Positions 7,060 to 14,883 of a stretch of DNA of 15,279 nucleotides are shown one piece after another; positions within the stretch are counted from its first letter, which is position 1; every line of letters begins with the position of its first letter. The stretch comes from UMGS1307 sp964523005 (GTDB taxonomy: Bacteria > Bacillota > Clostridia > Oscillospirales > CAG-382): assembly GCA_964523005.1 (NCBI GenBank), contig CAZFZL010000032.1, positions 1 to 15,279 on the forward strand. Direction: 5' to 3'. The translations under genes and the position numbers were made by a program. Under the pieces are notes generated by a model. That model made no database searches, was not told the DNA's origin, and saw only the letters and a program-made list of their open reading frames with translations.

Positions 7060-8004
7060 ATGTCAGACACAGTAAAAAAAGCAACACGCGCCGCCTACGG
7101 CGAAGCGCTCGCCGAGTTCGGCGATAAATACGGCTTCTATGTCATGGACGCCGACCTATCCAAATCCACTATGACAGCGACCTTCGCGAAAAAATTTCCC
7201 GAACGCTTTATCCAGTGCGGCATAGCGGAAGCAAATATGATAAGCGCCGCCGCCGGGATAGCCACTACGGGTGTACCTGTGTTCGCGTCGTCGTTCGCGA
7301 TGTTTGCGGCAGGACGTGCGTTCGAGCAGATACGCAACAGCGTTGCTTATCCGCATCTTAACGTAAAAATAGCCGCCTCCCACGCCGGTATAACAGTCGG
7401 TGAGGATGGTGCGACCCATCAATTCTGCGGTGACCTCGCGCTTATGCGCCTTCTGCCCGGAATGACAGTCATAAATCCAGCAGACGCAGTACAGACGCGC
7501 AGCGCCGTCGAAGCGTCTCTAAATATCGACGGACCGGTATACCTCCGGCTCGGCAGATATGCAGTCCCCGGAATATATGCACCCGGCGCTAAATTCACGC
7601 CCGGCAAGGCGGACGTTCTCGCCGACGGAAACGACGCCGTGATATTTGCCACCGGCATCATGGTCGCGTCCGCTCTCGAAGCACGCGCAATGCTCGCGCT
7701 CGACGGCATCGACGCGGCAGTCGTCAACATCCATACTATCAAGCCGCTCGACACCGAAACGATAGCTCACTACGCTCAGAAATGTAAAAGAGCCGTCACC
7801 GCTGAGGAGCATTCCGTCATAGGCGGGCTCGGCTCCGCCGTTGCAGAAACGCTCTGTGAACGCTGCCCCGTGCCTTTGATGCGTGTCGGTATAAACGATG
7901 TATTCGGCATGAGCGGAAAAGCGTCTGAGCTTGTTGACATATACGGGCTCAACGCGAATACAATAGCAGATAAGGTAAGACTTCTCACAGCCACAGCTGT
8001 CTGA
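7060..8004 (+). CDS. Transketolase, C-terminal (pyrimidine-binding) subunit
   Basis: This is the partner of the gene just upstream. It carries the pyrimidine-binding domain (about 5-165) that contacts the aminopyrimidine ring of TPP from the other subunit, then a transketolase C-terminal domain (about 190-310). The conserved glutamate that activates the cofactor is Glu57 in GIAEANMISAAAGIA. Further family marks are PVFASSFAMFAAGRAFEQIR, the SHAGITVGEDGATHQ loop with its catalytic His, and EEHSVIGGLGSAVAE in the C-terminal domain. The frame is open from 7012, overlapping the previous gene, but the ATG at 7060 is the better start: AAAGGA at 7047-7052 is correctly spaced, and the extra 16 residues match nothing in the family. 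Length is 314 residues. The two halves together (589) are shorter than single-chain transketolase (about 660), as usual for split enzymes. Confidence 0.92.
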   Translation: MSDTVKKATRAAYGEALAEFGDKYGFYVMDADLSKSTMTATFAKKFPERFIQCGIAEANMISAAAGIATTGVPVFASSFAMFAAGRAFEQIRNSVAYPHLNVKIAASHAGITVGEDGATHQFCGDLALMRLLPGMTVINPADAVQTRSAVEASLNIDGPVYLRLGRYAVPGIYAPGAKFTPGKADVLADGNDAVIFATGIMVASALEARAMLALDGIDAAVVNIHTIKPLDTETIAHYAQKCKRAVTAEEHSVIGGLGSAVAETLCERCPVPLMRVGINDVFGMSGKASELVDIYGLNANTIADKVRLLTATAV

Positions 8005-8037
8005 CACTCGCTAAATTTTATCGAAAGGCATATACCA

Positions 8038-9093
8038 ATGCAGAAAAAAACAGTTCTCGTGCTGTTTGGCGGCGTTTCCACCGAGCACGAAATTTCATGC
8101 GTTAGCGCAGCGAACGTATGCGAAAATATAAACACAGAAAAATATGAGATAAAGAAGATCGGAATAACCAAGGACGGCGTATGGTGGATGTACGACGGAT
8201 GTGTTTCGAAAATGGCTGACGGAAGCTGGCTTTCGGACACAGAGAATCTACGTCCTGCAATACTCTCTCCGTGCAGCGTCCATCACGGCATCGCCGTATT
8301 CGACAAACAGAAAAAAACATATTCCATAGAACGCATTGACGCAGTGTTCCCAGTGCTTCACGGTAAAAACGGCGAAGACGGCACGATGCAGGGTCTCATA
8401 CAGCTCGCAGGGATACCGCTCGTCGGCTGCGATACGTATTCGTCTGCCGTCTGTATGAACAAGGCGGCGGCGAAGCTGCTCGCTTTTTCGGCAGGAATAG
8501 AAAGCACGCCGTTTATACAGCTCAATTCATATGAGCGCAAGCTCGCTCAGAGCGCCGTCGACGAAGCGCTTTTATACCCTGTTTTTGTTAAGCCGCTCAA
8601 CGGCGGCTCATCTGTCGGCATAACAAAAGTAAAACATCCCTCAGAGCTTGACGCGGCGCTTGACGTTGCTCTCGAATGCGACAGCGCCGTTATTATCGAA
8701 CAAGGTGTCATCGGACGCGAGATCGAAGTCGCGGTTTTCGGCACGGGTGAAGACGCCGTTGCGTCTGTGTGCGGTGAAATAAAAGCAGGCGCTGAGTTTT
8801 ATGATTACAAGGATAAATACATCGATTCGGCAGCACAGCTCTTCATCCCGGCAGAGCTTCCCGAAAGCGTAGCTGACGAAGTGCGAACAGCGGCATTGAC
8901 CGTTTTCAACGCTCTCGGCTGTTCAGGGCTGTCAAGAGTCGATTTCTTCGTCTGCGGCGAAGACGTCATCTTCAACGAAATAAATACTATCCCCGGCTCA
9001 ACACCGATAAGCATGTACCCCAAGCTCTTTGAGTACGGCAAACTTCCCTACTCACAGCTTATCGATAAACTTATATCGTCCGTATTGGAATAG
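8038..9093 (+). CDS. ddl: D-alanine-D-alanine ligase
   Basis: This ATP-grasp ligase joins two D-alanines to make the dipeptide that MurF adds to peptidoglycan precursors; it acts in the cytoplasm. The 351-residue protein starts with the family signature FGGVSTEHEIS (10-20, with Glu16 near the first substrate). It has VFPVLHGKNGEDGTMQG, the ATP-binding segment FVKPLNGGSSVGITKV, and the omega-loop DYKDKY with Tyr261. It ends with RVDFF and FNEINTIPGSTPISMYPK, where Asp302, Glu314 and Asn316 bind magnesium. The Lys-Tyr pair in the omega loop is typical of D-Ala-D-Ala enzymes rather than the D-lactate or D-serine (Van-type) ligases, so nothing here points to intrinsic vancomycin resistance. The ATG at 8038 follows GAAAGG. 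The next gene starts four bases after the stop. Confidence 0.95.
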   Translation: MQKKTVLVLFGGVSTEHEISCVSAANVCENINTEKYEIKKIGITKDGVWWMYDGCVSKMADGSWLSDTENLRPAILSPCSVHHGIAVFDKQKKTYSIERIDAVFPVLHGKNGEDGTMQGLIQLAGIPLVGCDTYSSAVCMNKAAAKLLAFSAGIESTPFIQLNSYERKLAQSAVDEALLYPVFVKPLNGGSSVGITKVKHPSELDAALDVALECDSAVIIEQGVIGREIEVAVFGTGEDAVASVCGEIKAGAEFYDYKDKYIDSAAQLFIPAELPESVADEVRTAALTVFNALGCSGLSRVDFFVCGEDVIFNEINTIPGSTPISMYPKLFEYGKLPYSQLIDKLISSVLE

Positions 9094-9097
9094 AAAA

Positions 9098-9544
9098 ATG
9101 AAAAAAATACCCGTTCTCATTAAAATAGAAACACAGCGAGCTCAGCAGGCACCGACGACAATCAGCGACGCACCTGAGACTGAAACTGTCAGCACGACCG
9201 AGCTGGGCACCATCAGGCGCACACGCGCCGGTTACCGCCTCGACATAGGAGCTGAGGATATGTTCACCGTCATAGACACCTCAAAGGGCAGCGTGTCGAT
9301 GAATGTCGACGGTGTTCTCTCGTCCTCGCTCGTCTTCAAGGACAAAAGCACCTGCACCGGCACATACAGTTCCGAAGACGCACTGCTTCAGGTCATGACG
9401 TATACATACAGGATAAACGATACGCTCCACGAAGCCGGCGGAAGCCTGATGCTCGACTATGAGGTCATGCTCGGCGGCAGTATATGTGAGCGCTGCATTA
9501 CAACCTTCACACCCGTTGCAATAGACGCTCCGGGCATTTCATAA
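9098..9544 (+). CDS. DUF1934 (YwiB-like) beta-barrel protein
   Basis: This 148-residue protein fits the DUF1934 family, typified by B. subtilis YwiB (about 142 residues). Members are predicted small calycin-like beta-barrels, and their function is not established. The fit rests on the N-terminal PVLIKIETQ strand, the alternating strand pattern through the middle, LVFKDKSTCTGTY near residue 80, and a late segment GGSLMLDYEVMLGG (about 117-130). This last element resembles the family's conserved Gly-Gly-x-Leu-x-Leu-x-Tyr close. No signal peptide or membrane segment is seen. The frame is open upstream to 9029, but ATG 9098 starts directly with the conserved strand and avoids overlap with ddl. 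Its ribosome binding site is weak (GGAA at 9087-9090), so it is probably coupled to ddl. I assign no activity. Confidence 0.8.
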   Translation: MKKIPVLIKIETQRAQQAPTTISDAPETETVSTTELGTIRRTRAGYRLDIGAEDMFTVIDTSKGSVSMNVDGVLSSSLVFKDKSTCTGTYSSEDALLQVMTYTYRINDTLHEAGGSLMLDYEVMLGGSICERCITTFTPVAIDAPGIS

Positions 9545-9556
9545 GGAGGCACCGCG

Positions 9557-10732
9557 TTGAAACCTATCATACTTGATGGCTCGACCGGCGCGATGCTCAC
9601 GAAAAGCGGTATGCCCGCAGGCGTTTGCGTTGAAGAATGGGCGCTTTGCCATCCGGAATGTGTAAGGCAGCTCCAAAACGCATATATCGACGCCGGCAGT
9701 GACATAGTATACGCGCCGACCTTCGGCGCAAACGAAATCGCTCTCGCGCGTCACGGACTCGAAGCGCGCACCGACGAGCTGAACCGTGAGCTTGCGAAGC
9801 TTTCAAAGGACAACGCCGCCGGACGCGCAAAAGTGTTCGGCGATCTTTCACCGACAGGTGAGATGATCTTCCCGATGGGAACGCTCACGTTTGGAGAGCT
9901 TTCTGCAGTATACGCGCGTCAGGCAAAGGCGATGGAACAGTACGTCGACGGCTTCGTCTGTGAGACGTTCATGTCGCTCTCAGAGCTTCGCGCCGCGTTC
10001 ATCGGCGTAAGATCAGTGTCGGACAAGCCCGTTTATACTACACTCACCGTCAATTCCGACGGGCGCACCCTCTGCGGAGACGCGCTTATCCCGTCGTTGC
10101 TGACAATGCAGTCGCTCGGTGCGGCTGCGTTCGGCGTGAACTGCGTTTCCGACCTGCCTGCCGTGGCACCGTTCATAAAAGAAGCCGTCAAATACGCGCA
10201 CATCCCGTTCATCGTCAAACCGAACGCAGGCATACCCGATACTTCGGGCGAAACGCCTGTTTATTCAATGACAAGCGAGGATTTCGCACGCTTCATGGAC
10301 GAAATGCTCTGTTGCGGAGTCAGCGTGCTCGGCGGCTGCTGCGGTACCTCTCCGGCGTTCATAGAGGCGATAGCTTTGCTTAAAACGCATGACATGCCGT
10401 CAAACGAAAAGGTCAAAGCCGATGATATAGCCTGCACTTCAAGGGAATTTTTCATGTCGCCTCCCGAAGCGCTCCCAGAAAAGCTCGTATGCGGCGAAGA
10501 GCTTATGCTCACATACGACGGCGAAGGCGTACCGTACATATATGTGCCGGATGCAGAAAGCGCTTCGTGCATCGCCGAATGCGAAATGATGTTTCCTTGC
10601 CCGCCTGTATTCGACGGCGCGTCGCCGGAAGCGATAGCTTTTGCGCTTAGAATATATACCGGCCGCGCATACGTCAAAAGCGCGTTTGAACTGCCGTACG
10701 ACGGTCTTTACGGCGCCGTCAGACTGATATAA
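9557..10732 (+). CDS. Homocysteine S-methyltransferase family protein with C-terminal extension
   Basis: The first 285 or so residues form a zinc-dependent methyltransferase barrel of the BHMT/MetH-N family, which transfers a methyl group to homocysteine to make methionine. What is seen: ILDGSTGAMLTKSG at the start, DIVYAPTFGANEIALARHGL, the zinc ligand Cys196 in FGVNC, and the paired ligands Cys261-Cys262 in GGCCGT. The methyl donor cannot be read from the sequence; no cobalamin-binding domain is present. Residues 286-391 are an extension not found in simple members. Its end, with SPEAIAFALRIYTGRAYVKS, resembles the first half of the MetH pterin-binding barrel. The start is TTG at 9557, supported by a strong AGGAGG at 9544-9549; no ATG fits. 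It lies 12 bases after the DUF1934 gene and is probably in the same transcript. MetH-like partners are not in the window. Confidence 0.88.
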   Translation: MKPIILDGSTGAMLTKSGMPAGVCVEEWALCHPECVRQLQNAYIDAGSDIVYAPTFGANEIALARHGLEARTDELNRELAKLSKDNAAGRAKVFGDLSPTGEMIFPMGTLTFGELSAVYARQAKAMEQYVDGFVCETFMSLSELRAAFIGVRSVSDKPVYTTLTVNSDGRTLCGDALIPSLLTMQSLGAAAFGVNCVSDLPAVAPFIKEAVKYAHIPFIVKPNAGIPDTSGETPVYSMTSEDFARFMDEMLCCGVSVLGGCCGTSPAFIEAIALLKTHDMPSNEKVKADDIACTSREFFMSPPEALPEKLVCGEELMLTYDGEGVPYIYVPDAESASCIAECEMMFPCPPVFDGASPEAIAFALRIYTGRAYVKSAFELPYDGLYGAVRLI

Positions 10733-10757
10733 CTACCGAGAAAGGTGTTTTTTGCCG

Positions 10758-11693
10758 ATGGAAGATAAAAGACAATTTTCAAGCCCTGCCAATTCGGCGA
10801 TGCTCCTTCCGAGAAGCGCGCTGCATCTTCTTAAAGACGCAGGCAGTGCAGAGCTGAAGGCATTGATATACATATGTGCGTGCGACGGCTGCTTTGACGA
10901 CGCAGAGGTTTGCGAAGCGTGCGGAATAACGCAGTCGGAGCTACAGAGCGCGATAGGCTTCTGGCGCGGTGCAAAGGTACTGCGACTCGGCTCGGCGGAA
11001 GCCGAGATTCCTGCTCCCGCAAAGCTTTCCAAGGTGCGCACGATGCAGGAATACGATGCGTCTGTTCTGTCCGAAGCGAAGCTGAATAACAAGGATTTCG
11101 CCGCGGTATGCTATGTCTGTGAGAGGGCGTTCGAAAAGCACACGCTCACACGCAATGACCTGAACGCGCTTTACTATCTTTACAGCTTCGTCGGGCTGCC
11201 ATTTGATCTGCTGTGCGCGATAATCGAAAACTGCGCGCTCAACGACAAGCGCTCGATGCAGTACCTCGTCAAAACAGCGCTTGGACTGTATGAGGAAAAC
11301 GAAATAGACACCTGCGAAAAATACGATGAATACCTCGAGCGGCGAAAGGTCGTCACTGACGGCATGTCACAGCTCAGGATACTGCTCGGTATCGGAAACC
11401 GTTCATTCACGACGAACGAAAAGCAATGCACGGAGCGCTGGTTCGGTCAGCGGCAGTATGCTTTTGAGCTTATCAGATACGCCTACGACCTGACGGTAGA
11501 CGCGATAGGAAAATTCAGCTTCAAATACGCCGATGCCATTCTCGAGCGCTGGTACAGCGAAGGCATAACGACGCTTGACGGCGCAAAAAAGCAGCAGGAA
11601 AACCACAAATCATCGAACGACAGCGAAGAGAACAACGATTCGTTTGATTTTGACGAATTTGTACGTATAGCTTCAAACAGAAAACTGACGTGA
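10758..11693 (+). CDS. dnaD: DnaD-like primosome protein with tandem DnaD domains
   Basis: DnaD-family proteins take part in replication initiation and restart, remodelling DNA and helping load the replicative helicase. From the ATG at 10758 the product has 311 residues. It has an N-terminal winged-helix-like part (about 18-80; LKALIYICACDGCFDDAEVC). A first DnaD domain follows (about 112-185; LNDKRSMQYLVKTALGLYEE), then a second (about 205-275) ending in the family's Y-x3-I-x3-W pattern, YADAILERW at 257-265. An acidic, Asn/Ser-rich tail carries DSFDFDEFVR. A TTG at 10752 gives two more residues; AAAGGTG at 10741-10747 is better spaced for the ATG. The next gene is the DnaC-like loader, the usual clostridial arrangement. 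No separate DnaB-type (Bacillus) protein is visible. The symbol is by domain; orthology to Bacillus DnaD is not certain. Confidence 0.87.
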   Translation: MEDKRQFSSPANSAMLLPRSALHLLKDAGSAELKALIYICACDGCFDDAEVCEACGITQSELQSAIGFWRGAKVLRLGSAEAEIPAPAKLSKVRTMQEYDASVLSEAKLNNKDFAAVCYVCERAFEKHTLTRNDLNALYYLYSFVGLPFDLLCAIIENCALNDKRSMQYLVKTALGLYEENEIDTCEKYDEYLERRKVVTDGMSQLRILLGIGNRSFTTNEKQCTERWFGQRQYAFELIRYAYDLTVDAIGKFSFKYADAILERWYSEGITTLDGAKKQQENHKSSNDSEENNDSFDFDEFVRIASNRKLT

Positions 11694-11721
11694 CGCATTC
11701 ACGCAGCACCGGAGGAGACCG

Positions 11722-12678
11722 ATGACACCCTACGAAAAAGTCAGCGCAGACTTCCAGGATAAAAGAACAAAAGCAGCCGAGGCCGCAAAGCTCAGACAGC
11801 GTAAAGCACACGCGGCAATCCCGGCGCTCGCTGCCATCGACGCGGAGCTTGAAAATACAGCCGGCAGGATCATGGCGCAGATAAGCCGCGGGACAGACGG
11901 GCTGAGCGAACGGCTGCACGATGTCGAGCTTCGTAATAAACAGCTTCTCGCCGAGCGCGCCGTGCTGCTGGGCAAGAACGGATTCCCGGCAGATTTCACC
12001 GACGAGCGGTTTGAATGTTTGCTGTGCAAGGACAGCGGCTATATCGACACGCGTATGTGCGAATGCTTCAGAAAAGCAATATGCTGTGAAAGGTATCTTC
12101 AAAGCGGTCTCGGCAGGACGCTCGAAAATATGTCATTTGACACTATCAATCCGTCATATGCTTGCGGAAAAGCCGAAAACGGCGTGACGCCGCGTCAGAG
12201 ACTTGAAGAAAACATGGAAATATGCCGTGTGTTTGCCTCAAACACCGCCGTCAAGCCGCAGTATCTGCTTATGTACGGCGGTACCGGGCTTGGCAAAACA
12301 CACATGACCGCAGCCGTCTGCCGTGCGGCGGTCGATGCCGGATGCAGCGTCATTTACGACAGCATCCAGGCGATAGTCAGAGCTTTCTGGAACAGCGTCG
12401 AGGAAGCGTCAGATAAATATCTGACGTGTGACCTGCTCGCGATAGACGACTTCGGGACGGAATTCATCAATTCTCATTCCATGTCGGTCATTTATAACAT
12501 CCTCAACACGCGTATGCTTGACGGCAAGTCGATGCTCATAAACTCTAATCTTGATATAAAGGAATTCGAAAAACGCTACGACAAACGCATCAACTCACGC
12601 ATCTTCGGCTCGTTTGCCGTCATCCGGTTCTTCGGTGAGGACGTGCGAAAGCTCAAAGCGGCAGGTTATAGGGTTTGA
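11722..12678 (+). CDS. dnaC: DnaC/DnaI-like AAA+ helicase loader
   Basis: This ATPase is expected to place the replicative DNA helicase on DNA together with the DnaD protein encoded upstream. The 318-residue product has an N-terminal coiled, Ala/Arg/Lys-rich region (about 10-90). A four-cysteine cluster follows (Cys99, Cys102, Cys113, Cys115; CLLCKDSGYI then CEC), likely a zinc site, as in DnaI-type loaders. The AAA+ core has Walker A GGTGLGKTH (186-194, Lys192), Walker B LLAIDDFGTE with Asp242-Asp243, the sensor 1 region LINSNLDIKEFEKRYDKR, and the arginine-finger region INSRIFG. The ATG at 11722 follows a strong GGAGGAG. Its stop codon lies 14 bases before the ATG of rnhA. IS21 IstB proteins share the core, but no transposase gene is present and the Cys cluster favours a loader. 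Confidence 0.92.
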   Translation: MTPYEKVSADFQDKRTKAAEAAKLRQRKAHAAIPALAAIDAELENTAGRIMAQISRGTDGLSERLHDVELRNKQLLAERAVLLGKNGFPADFTDERFECLLCKDSGYIDTRMCECFRKAICCERYLQSGLGRTLENMSFDTINPSYACGKAENGVTPRQRLEENMEICRVFASNTAVKPQYLLMYGGTGLGKTHMTAAVCRAAVDAGCSVIYDSIQAIVRAFWNSVEEASDKYLTCDLLAIDDFGTEFINSHSMSVIYNILNTRMLDGKSMLINSNLDIKEFEKRYDKRINSRIFGSFAVIRFFGEDVRKLKAAGYRV

Positions 12679-12692
12679 CACAGAATAAATAT

Positions 12693-13130
12693 ATGAAAAA
12701 AGTAAACATCTACACCGACGGCGCCTGCAAGGGCAACCCCGGTCCCGGCGGCTACGGCGCCATACTCGTATACAACGGAAAGGAAAAAGAGCTTTCCGGC
12801 GGCGAAAAGCTCACTACAAACAACCGCATGGAGTTGCTCGGCGCGATATGCGCGCTTGAAGCGCTCAAGGAGCCGTGTGCTGTCGTGCTCACCTCAGACA
12901 GCAAATACCTTGTCGACGCGATCCAAAAGGATTGGCTCTCAGGATGGATACGTTCGGATTTCCGGCGCGGAAAGCCGAACGAGGTCAAAAACATCGAGCT
13001 TTGGAAACGGCTCAGCCCGCTGCTTGTAAAGCACTCTGTCACGTTTGTCTGGGTGAAGGGACACGCAGGTCATCCGTACAACGAACGGTGCGACCGTCTC
13101 GCTGTATTTGAAGCGGAAAAGTTCATATAA
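12693..13130 (+). CDS. rnhA: Ribonuclease HI
   Basis: RNase HI cuts the RNA strand of RNA-DNA hybrids, removing R-loops and primer RNA. The product from ATG 12693 is 145 residues, close to the 155 of E. coli. All four metal-binding carboxylates are present: Asp9 in IYTDGACKGNPGPGGYG, Glu47 in NNRMELLGAICALEAL, Asp69 in LTSDSKY, and Asp134 in NERCDRLAV. His124 sits in the flexible loop (KGHAGH) used by the E. coli enzyme. The basic handle region around WIRSDFRRGKPNEVKN is also kept. The start is uncertain. ATG 12693 fits the family but has no clear ribosome binding site, while TTG 12675 overlaps the dnaC stop by TTGA and would add six residues. Either way, translation is probably coupled to dnaC. 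It is the last gene of the plus-strand run. Confidence 0.95.
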   Translation: MKKVNIYTDGACKGNPGPGGYGAILVYNGKEKELSGGEKLTTNNRMELLGAICALEALKEPCAVVLTSDSKYLVDAIQKDWLSGWIRSDFRRGKPNEVKNIELWKRLSPLLVKHSVTFVWVKGHAGHPYNERCDRLAVFEAEKFI

Positions 13131-13135
13131 AGAAC

Positions 13136-13165
13136 GGGCAGCAGAAGCGTTTGGCTCTGCTGCCC
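13136..13165. terminator. Bidirectional intrinsic terminator between rnhA and the GH110-like gene
   Basis: A ten-pair perfect stem, GGGCAGCAGA (13136-13145) with TCTGCTGCCC (13156-13165), encloses a ten-base loop. It sits six bases after the rnhA stop and 15 bases from the stop of the convergent minus-strand gene. On the plus strand it is followed by ATAATTATC. On the minus strand it is followed by GTTCTTTATAT, which is richer in T. Position and strength suit a shared terminator for both convergent units; the minus direction looks slightly stronger. Activity is inferred from structure. Confidence 0.85.
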
Positions 13166-13180
13166 ATAATTATCGCGTTT

Positions 13181-14866
13181 TCAGATATTGCAGTCCTGCA
13201 ATATAACCTGACGACAGAACGCCATCGGGTCGTAGTCGCTCGTCTTCACAAACGTGTTGTCCTTTATACAAAGGTTTGCAGTGTTGTTCGCGCTTATCGA
13301 AGGCGCGCCGAATGTTTCAAAGCGGCAGCCGGTCACGGTGATATTCCGGTGTACCGGAGCTATGCCCTCTAGCACCGCCGGAGCGATGTTGATTGCCGGC
13401 GCGTTGTCTGAAAAGCCGCAGTTCACGAAGCGGCAGTCACGTATCGTCACGTCCTCGACCCCCTGGCTTTCCATGCATACCTCTCCGAACGGCTGCATAT
13501 GGATACCGCTTGAGGAGTTGTGGAACGTGCAGTTTTCGATAAGCACCTTGCCAAGCGTCGCTATGAGGAAGCCGCGCGGTCTGTTAGAGCCTGTTTTCAC
13601 GTTCGATATGTGTACTTCATCAGGCGCCGTTGTCAGGTTGTCCAGCGCGTACCCGCTGCACGGCACGCATGAAACGTCGCCGTCGACAGTCACCCTCGTA
13701 ATCGCGCCGTCCTGCCTGACCTCTTTCACCACAGCATGTACGATCTCCTGAAAATCGGTCATTTTCACCGCGCTCACCGTGTCGCCTTCCCTGTAATATG
13801 AGGCGGTATCGGGTTCGGAATTTTTAATTATGAACGTGTGTTTTCCTTCCGTGCCGCATATGAAGCGGTACATCCCATGTATGTTCGTGCCGTCGTCGAG
13901 CATATTGTCAAATACACAGTTCGTCATGCTGAGCTTGCCCATGCAGCAGAGGAAATGCGTCGCGTCCGCGCTCGCCGATACGACGCGCCCCGGTATGTAC
14001 CCGATCTCACCCTTTTCGGCAAGCCTCATGCGCACAGAATCGAGAAAGATGTCGCGTGAGAGCTGTCCGACGATGCACATTCCGCCGCTGTCGAACACAT
14101 CGGCGTTGCGGAGCGTTACGTTTTCGCTTTCGTGTATGAACGCACTCACGCATGGTCTGCCGTCGTTGAGGTATGTCATTACGTTCCCGACGCGCGGAAG
14201 CTGCTTGCCCGGCATATACATCCGGAGCGTGTCTGTGCCCGTTTCCTCGGTCCAATACCAGCCGAAAAAGCCGCCGCCGTATTTACCGTCGGGCGACTGC
14301 CCTCTGTCAAGCACATAATAGGTGCTGCTGTAAGCCGGCTCTTTACGCACTGCATCATACTCCGTCAGAAGGCTGTTTCCCTGAGTAAGCTCCATGTAGG
14401 GCGTGAAGGCGTCAAAGTGCCCGTCTTCCGTGTGCGTCGGATAATGCTCTCTGTCAAGAACGCATTCGAACGAGCCGGTCTTTTCGTCTCTCCCCGTCAC
14501 AAGCAGCTCAGTGTGGAACGGTCTGTCATAGCTCACTTTAAAGTTTTCGAGCACGATATTCTTCGACCCGTCGCATATGAACGGTACTATTATCCCGTGG
14601 AACACGAAATCCGAGCCGCCGCCGTCCACCGTCACGTCCTTCATCTGTGTCAGCAGAAAAGCCGTTTTCTGCGATCCGCCGCAGCCATAGGGATAACACG
14701 TATGCTGCTGTGCTTCGTGCGCATAGAAATGGTATTCACCTTTGAAAAACACAATTGTGCCGCCGCCGTTTTCGCGCACAGCCGCTATCATATCAATAAC
14801 CGCCTGCGTAGCGTCGCATCCGCGGCTCCGGTCAAGATAGTCGTCGATGTGAAAGACTTTTCTCAT
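13181..14866 (-). CDS. GH110-like right-handed beta-helix alpha-galactosidase, no signal peptide
   Basis: The 561-residue product looks like glycoside hydrolase family 110, whose known members remove terminal alpha-1,3-linked galactose (for example from blood-group B structures) with inversion. What is seen: a pectate-lyase-type N-terminus (CDATQAVIDMIAAVRENGGG, 17-36), then DGGGSDFVFHG (81-91). Repeated beta-helix coils run on, ending with IKDNTFV. The family's core DATHFLCCMG...NMLDDGTNIHG is present (301-331). Asp301, Asp324 and Asp325 have the same 23- and 1-residue spacing as the three acidic active-site residues I recall for a marine GH110 enzyme (321, 344, 345). No signal peptide is seen and there are many cysteines, so the protein is likely cytoplasmic. 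GAGGA at 14874-14878 (plus coordinates) supports the start. It follows the DUF1294 gene by 17 bases. Substrate specificity is inferred; a broader beta-helix glycosidase is possible. Confidence 0.8.
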   Translation of the reverse strand: MRKVFHIDDYLDRSRGCDATQAVIDMIAAVRENGGGTIVFFKGEYHFYAHEAQQHTCYPYGCGGSQKTAFLLTQMKDVTVDGGGSDFVFHGIIVPFICDGSKNIVLENFKVSYDRPFHTELLVTGRDEKTGSFECVLDREHYPTHTEDGHFDAFTPYMELTQGNSLLTEYDAVRKEPAYSSTYYVLDRGQSPDGKYGGGFFGWYWTEETGTDTLRMYMPGKQLPRVGNVMTYLNDGRPCVSAFIHESENVTLRNADVFDSGGMCIVGQLSRDIFLDSVRMRLAEKGEIGYIPGRVVSASADATHFLCCMGKLSMTNCVFDNMLDDGTNIHGMYRFICGTEGKHTFIIKNSEPDTASYYREGDTVSAVKMTDFQEIVHAVVKEVRQDGAITRVTVDGDVSCVPCSGYALDNLTTAPDEVHISNVKTGSNRPRGFLIATLGKVLIENCTFHNSSSGIHMQPFGEVCMESQGVEDVTIRDCRFVNCGFSDNAPAINIAPAVLEGIAPVHRNITVTGCRFETFGAPSISANNTANLCIKDNTFVKTSDYDPMAFCRQVILQDCNI

Positions 14867-14883
14867 GATTTTTTCCTCGTTTT

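Noticed and set aside
6006..7070. Minus-strand open frame (354 codons) across rluD, tktN and the start of tktC
   Set aside because: It spans three conserved plus-strand genes and their ribosome binding sites and encodes no recognisable family.
11689..11703. Small hairpin CGTGA-cgcat-TCACG over the dnaD stop codon
   Set aside because: Only five pairs and no U-tract; this is within what is expected by chance in GC-rich DNA.
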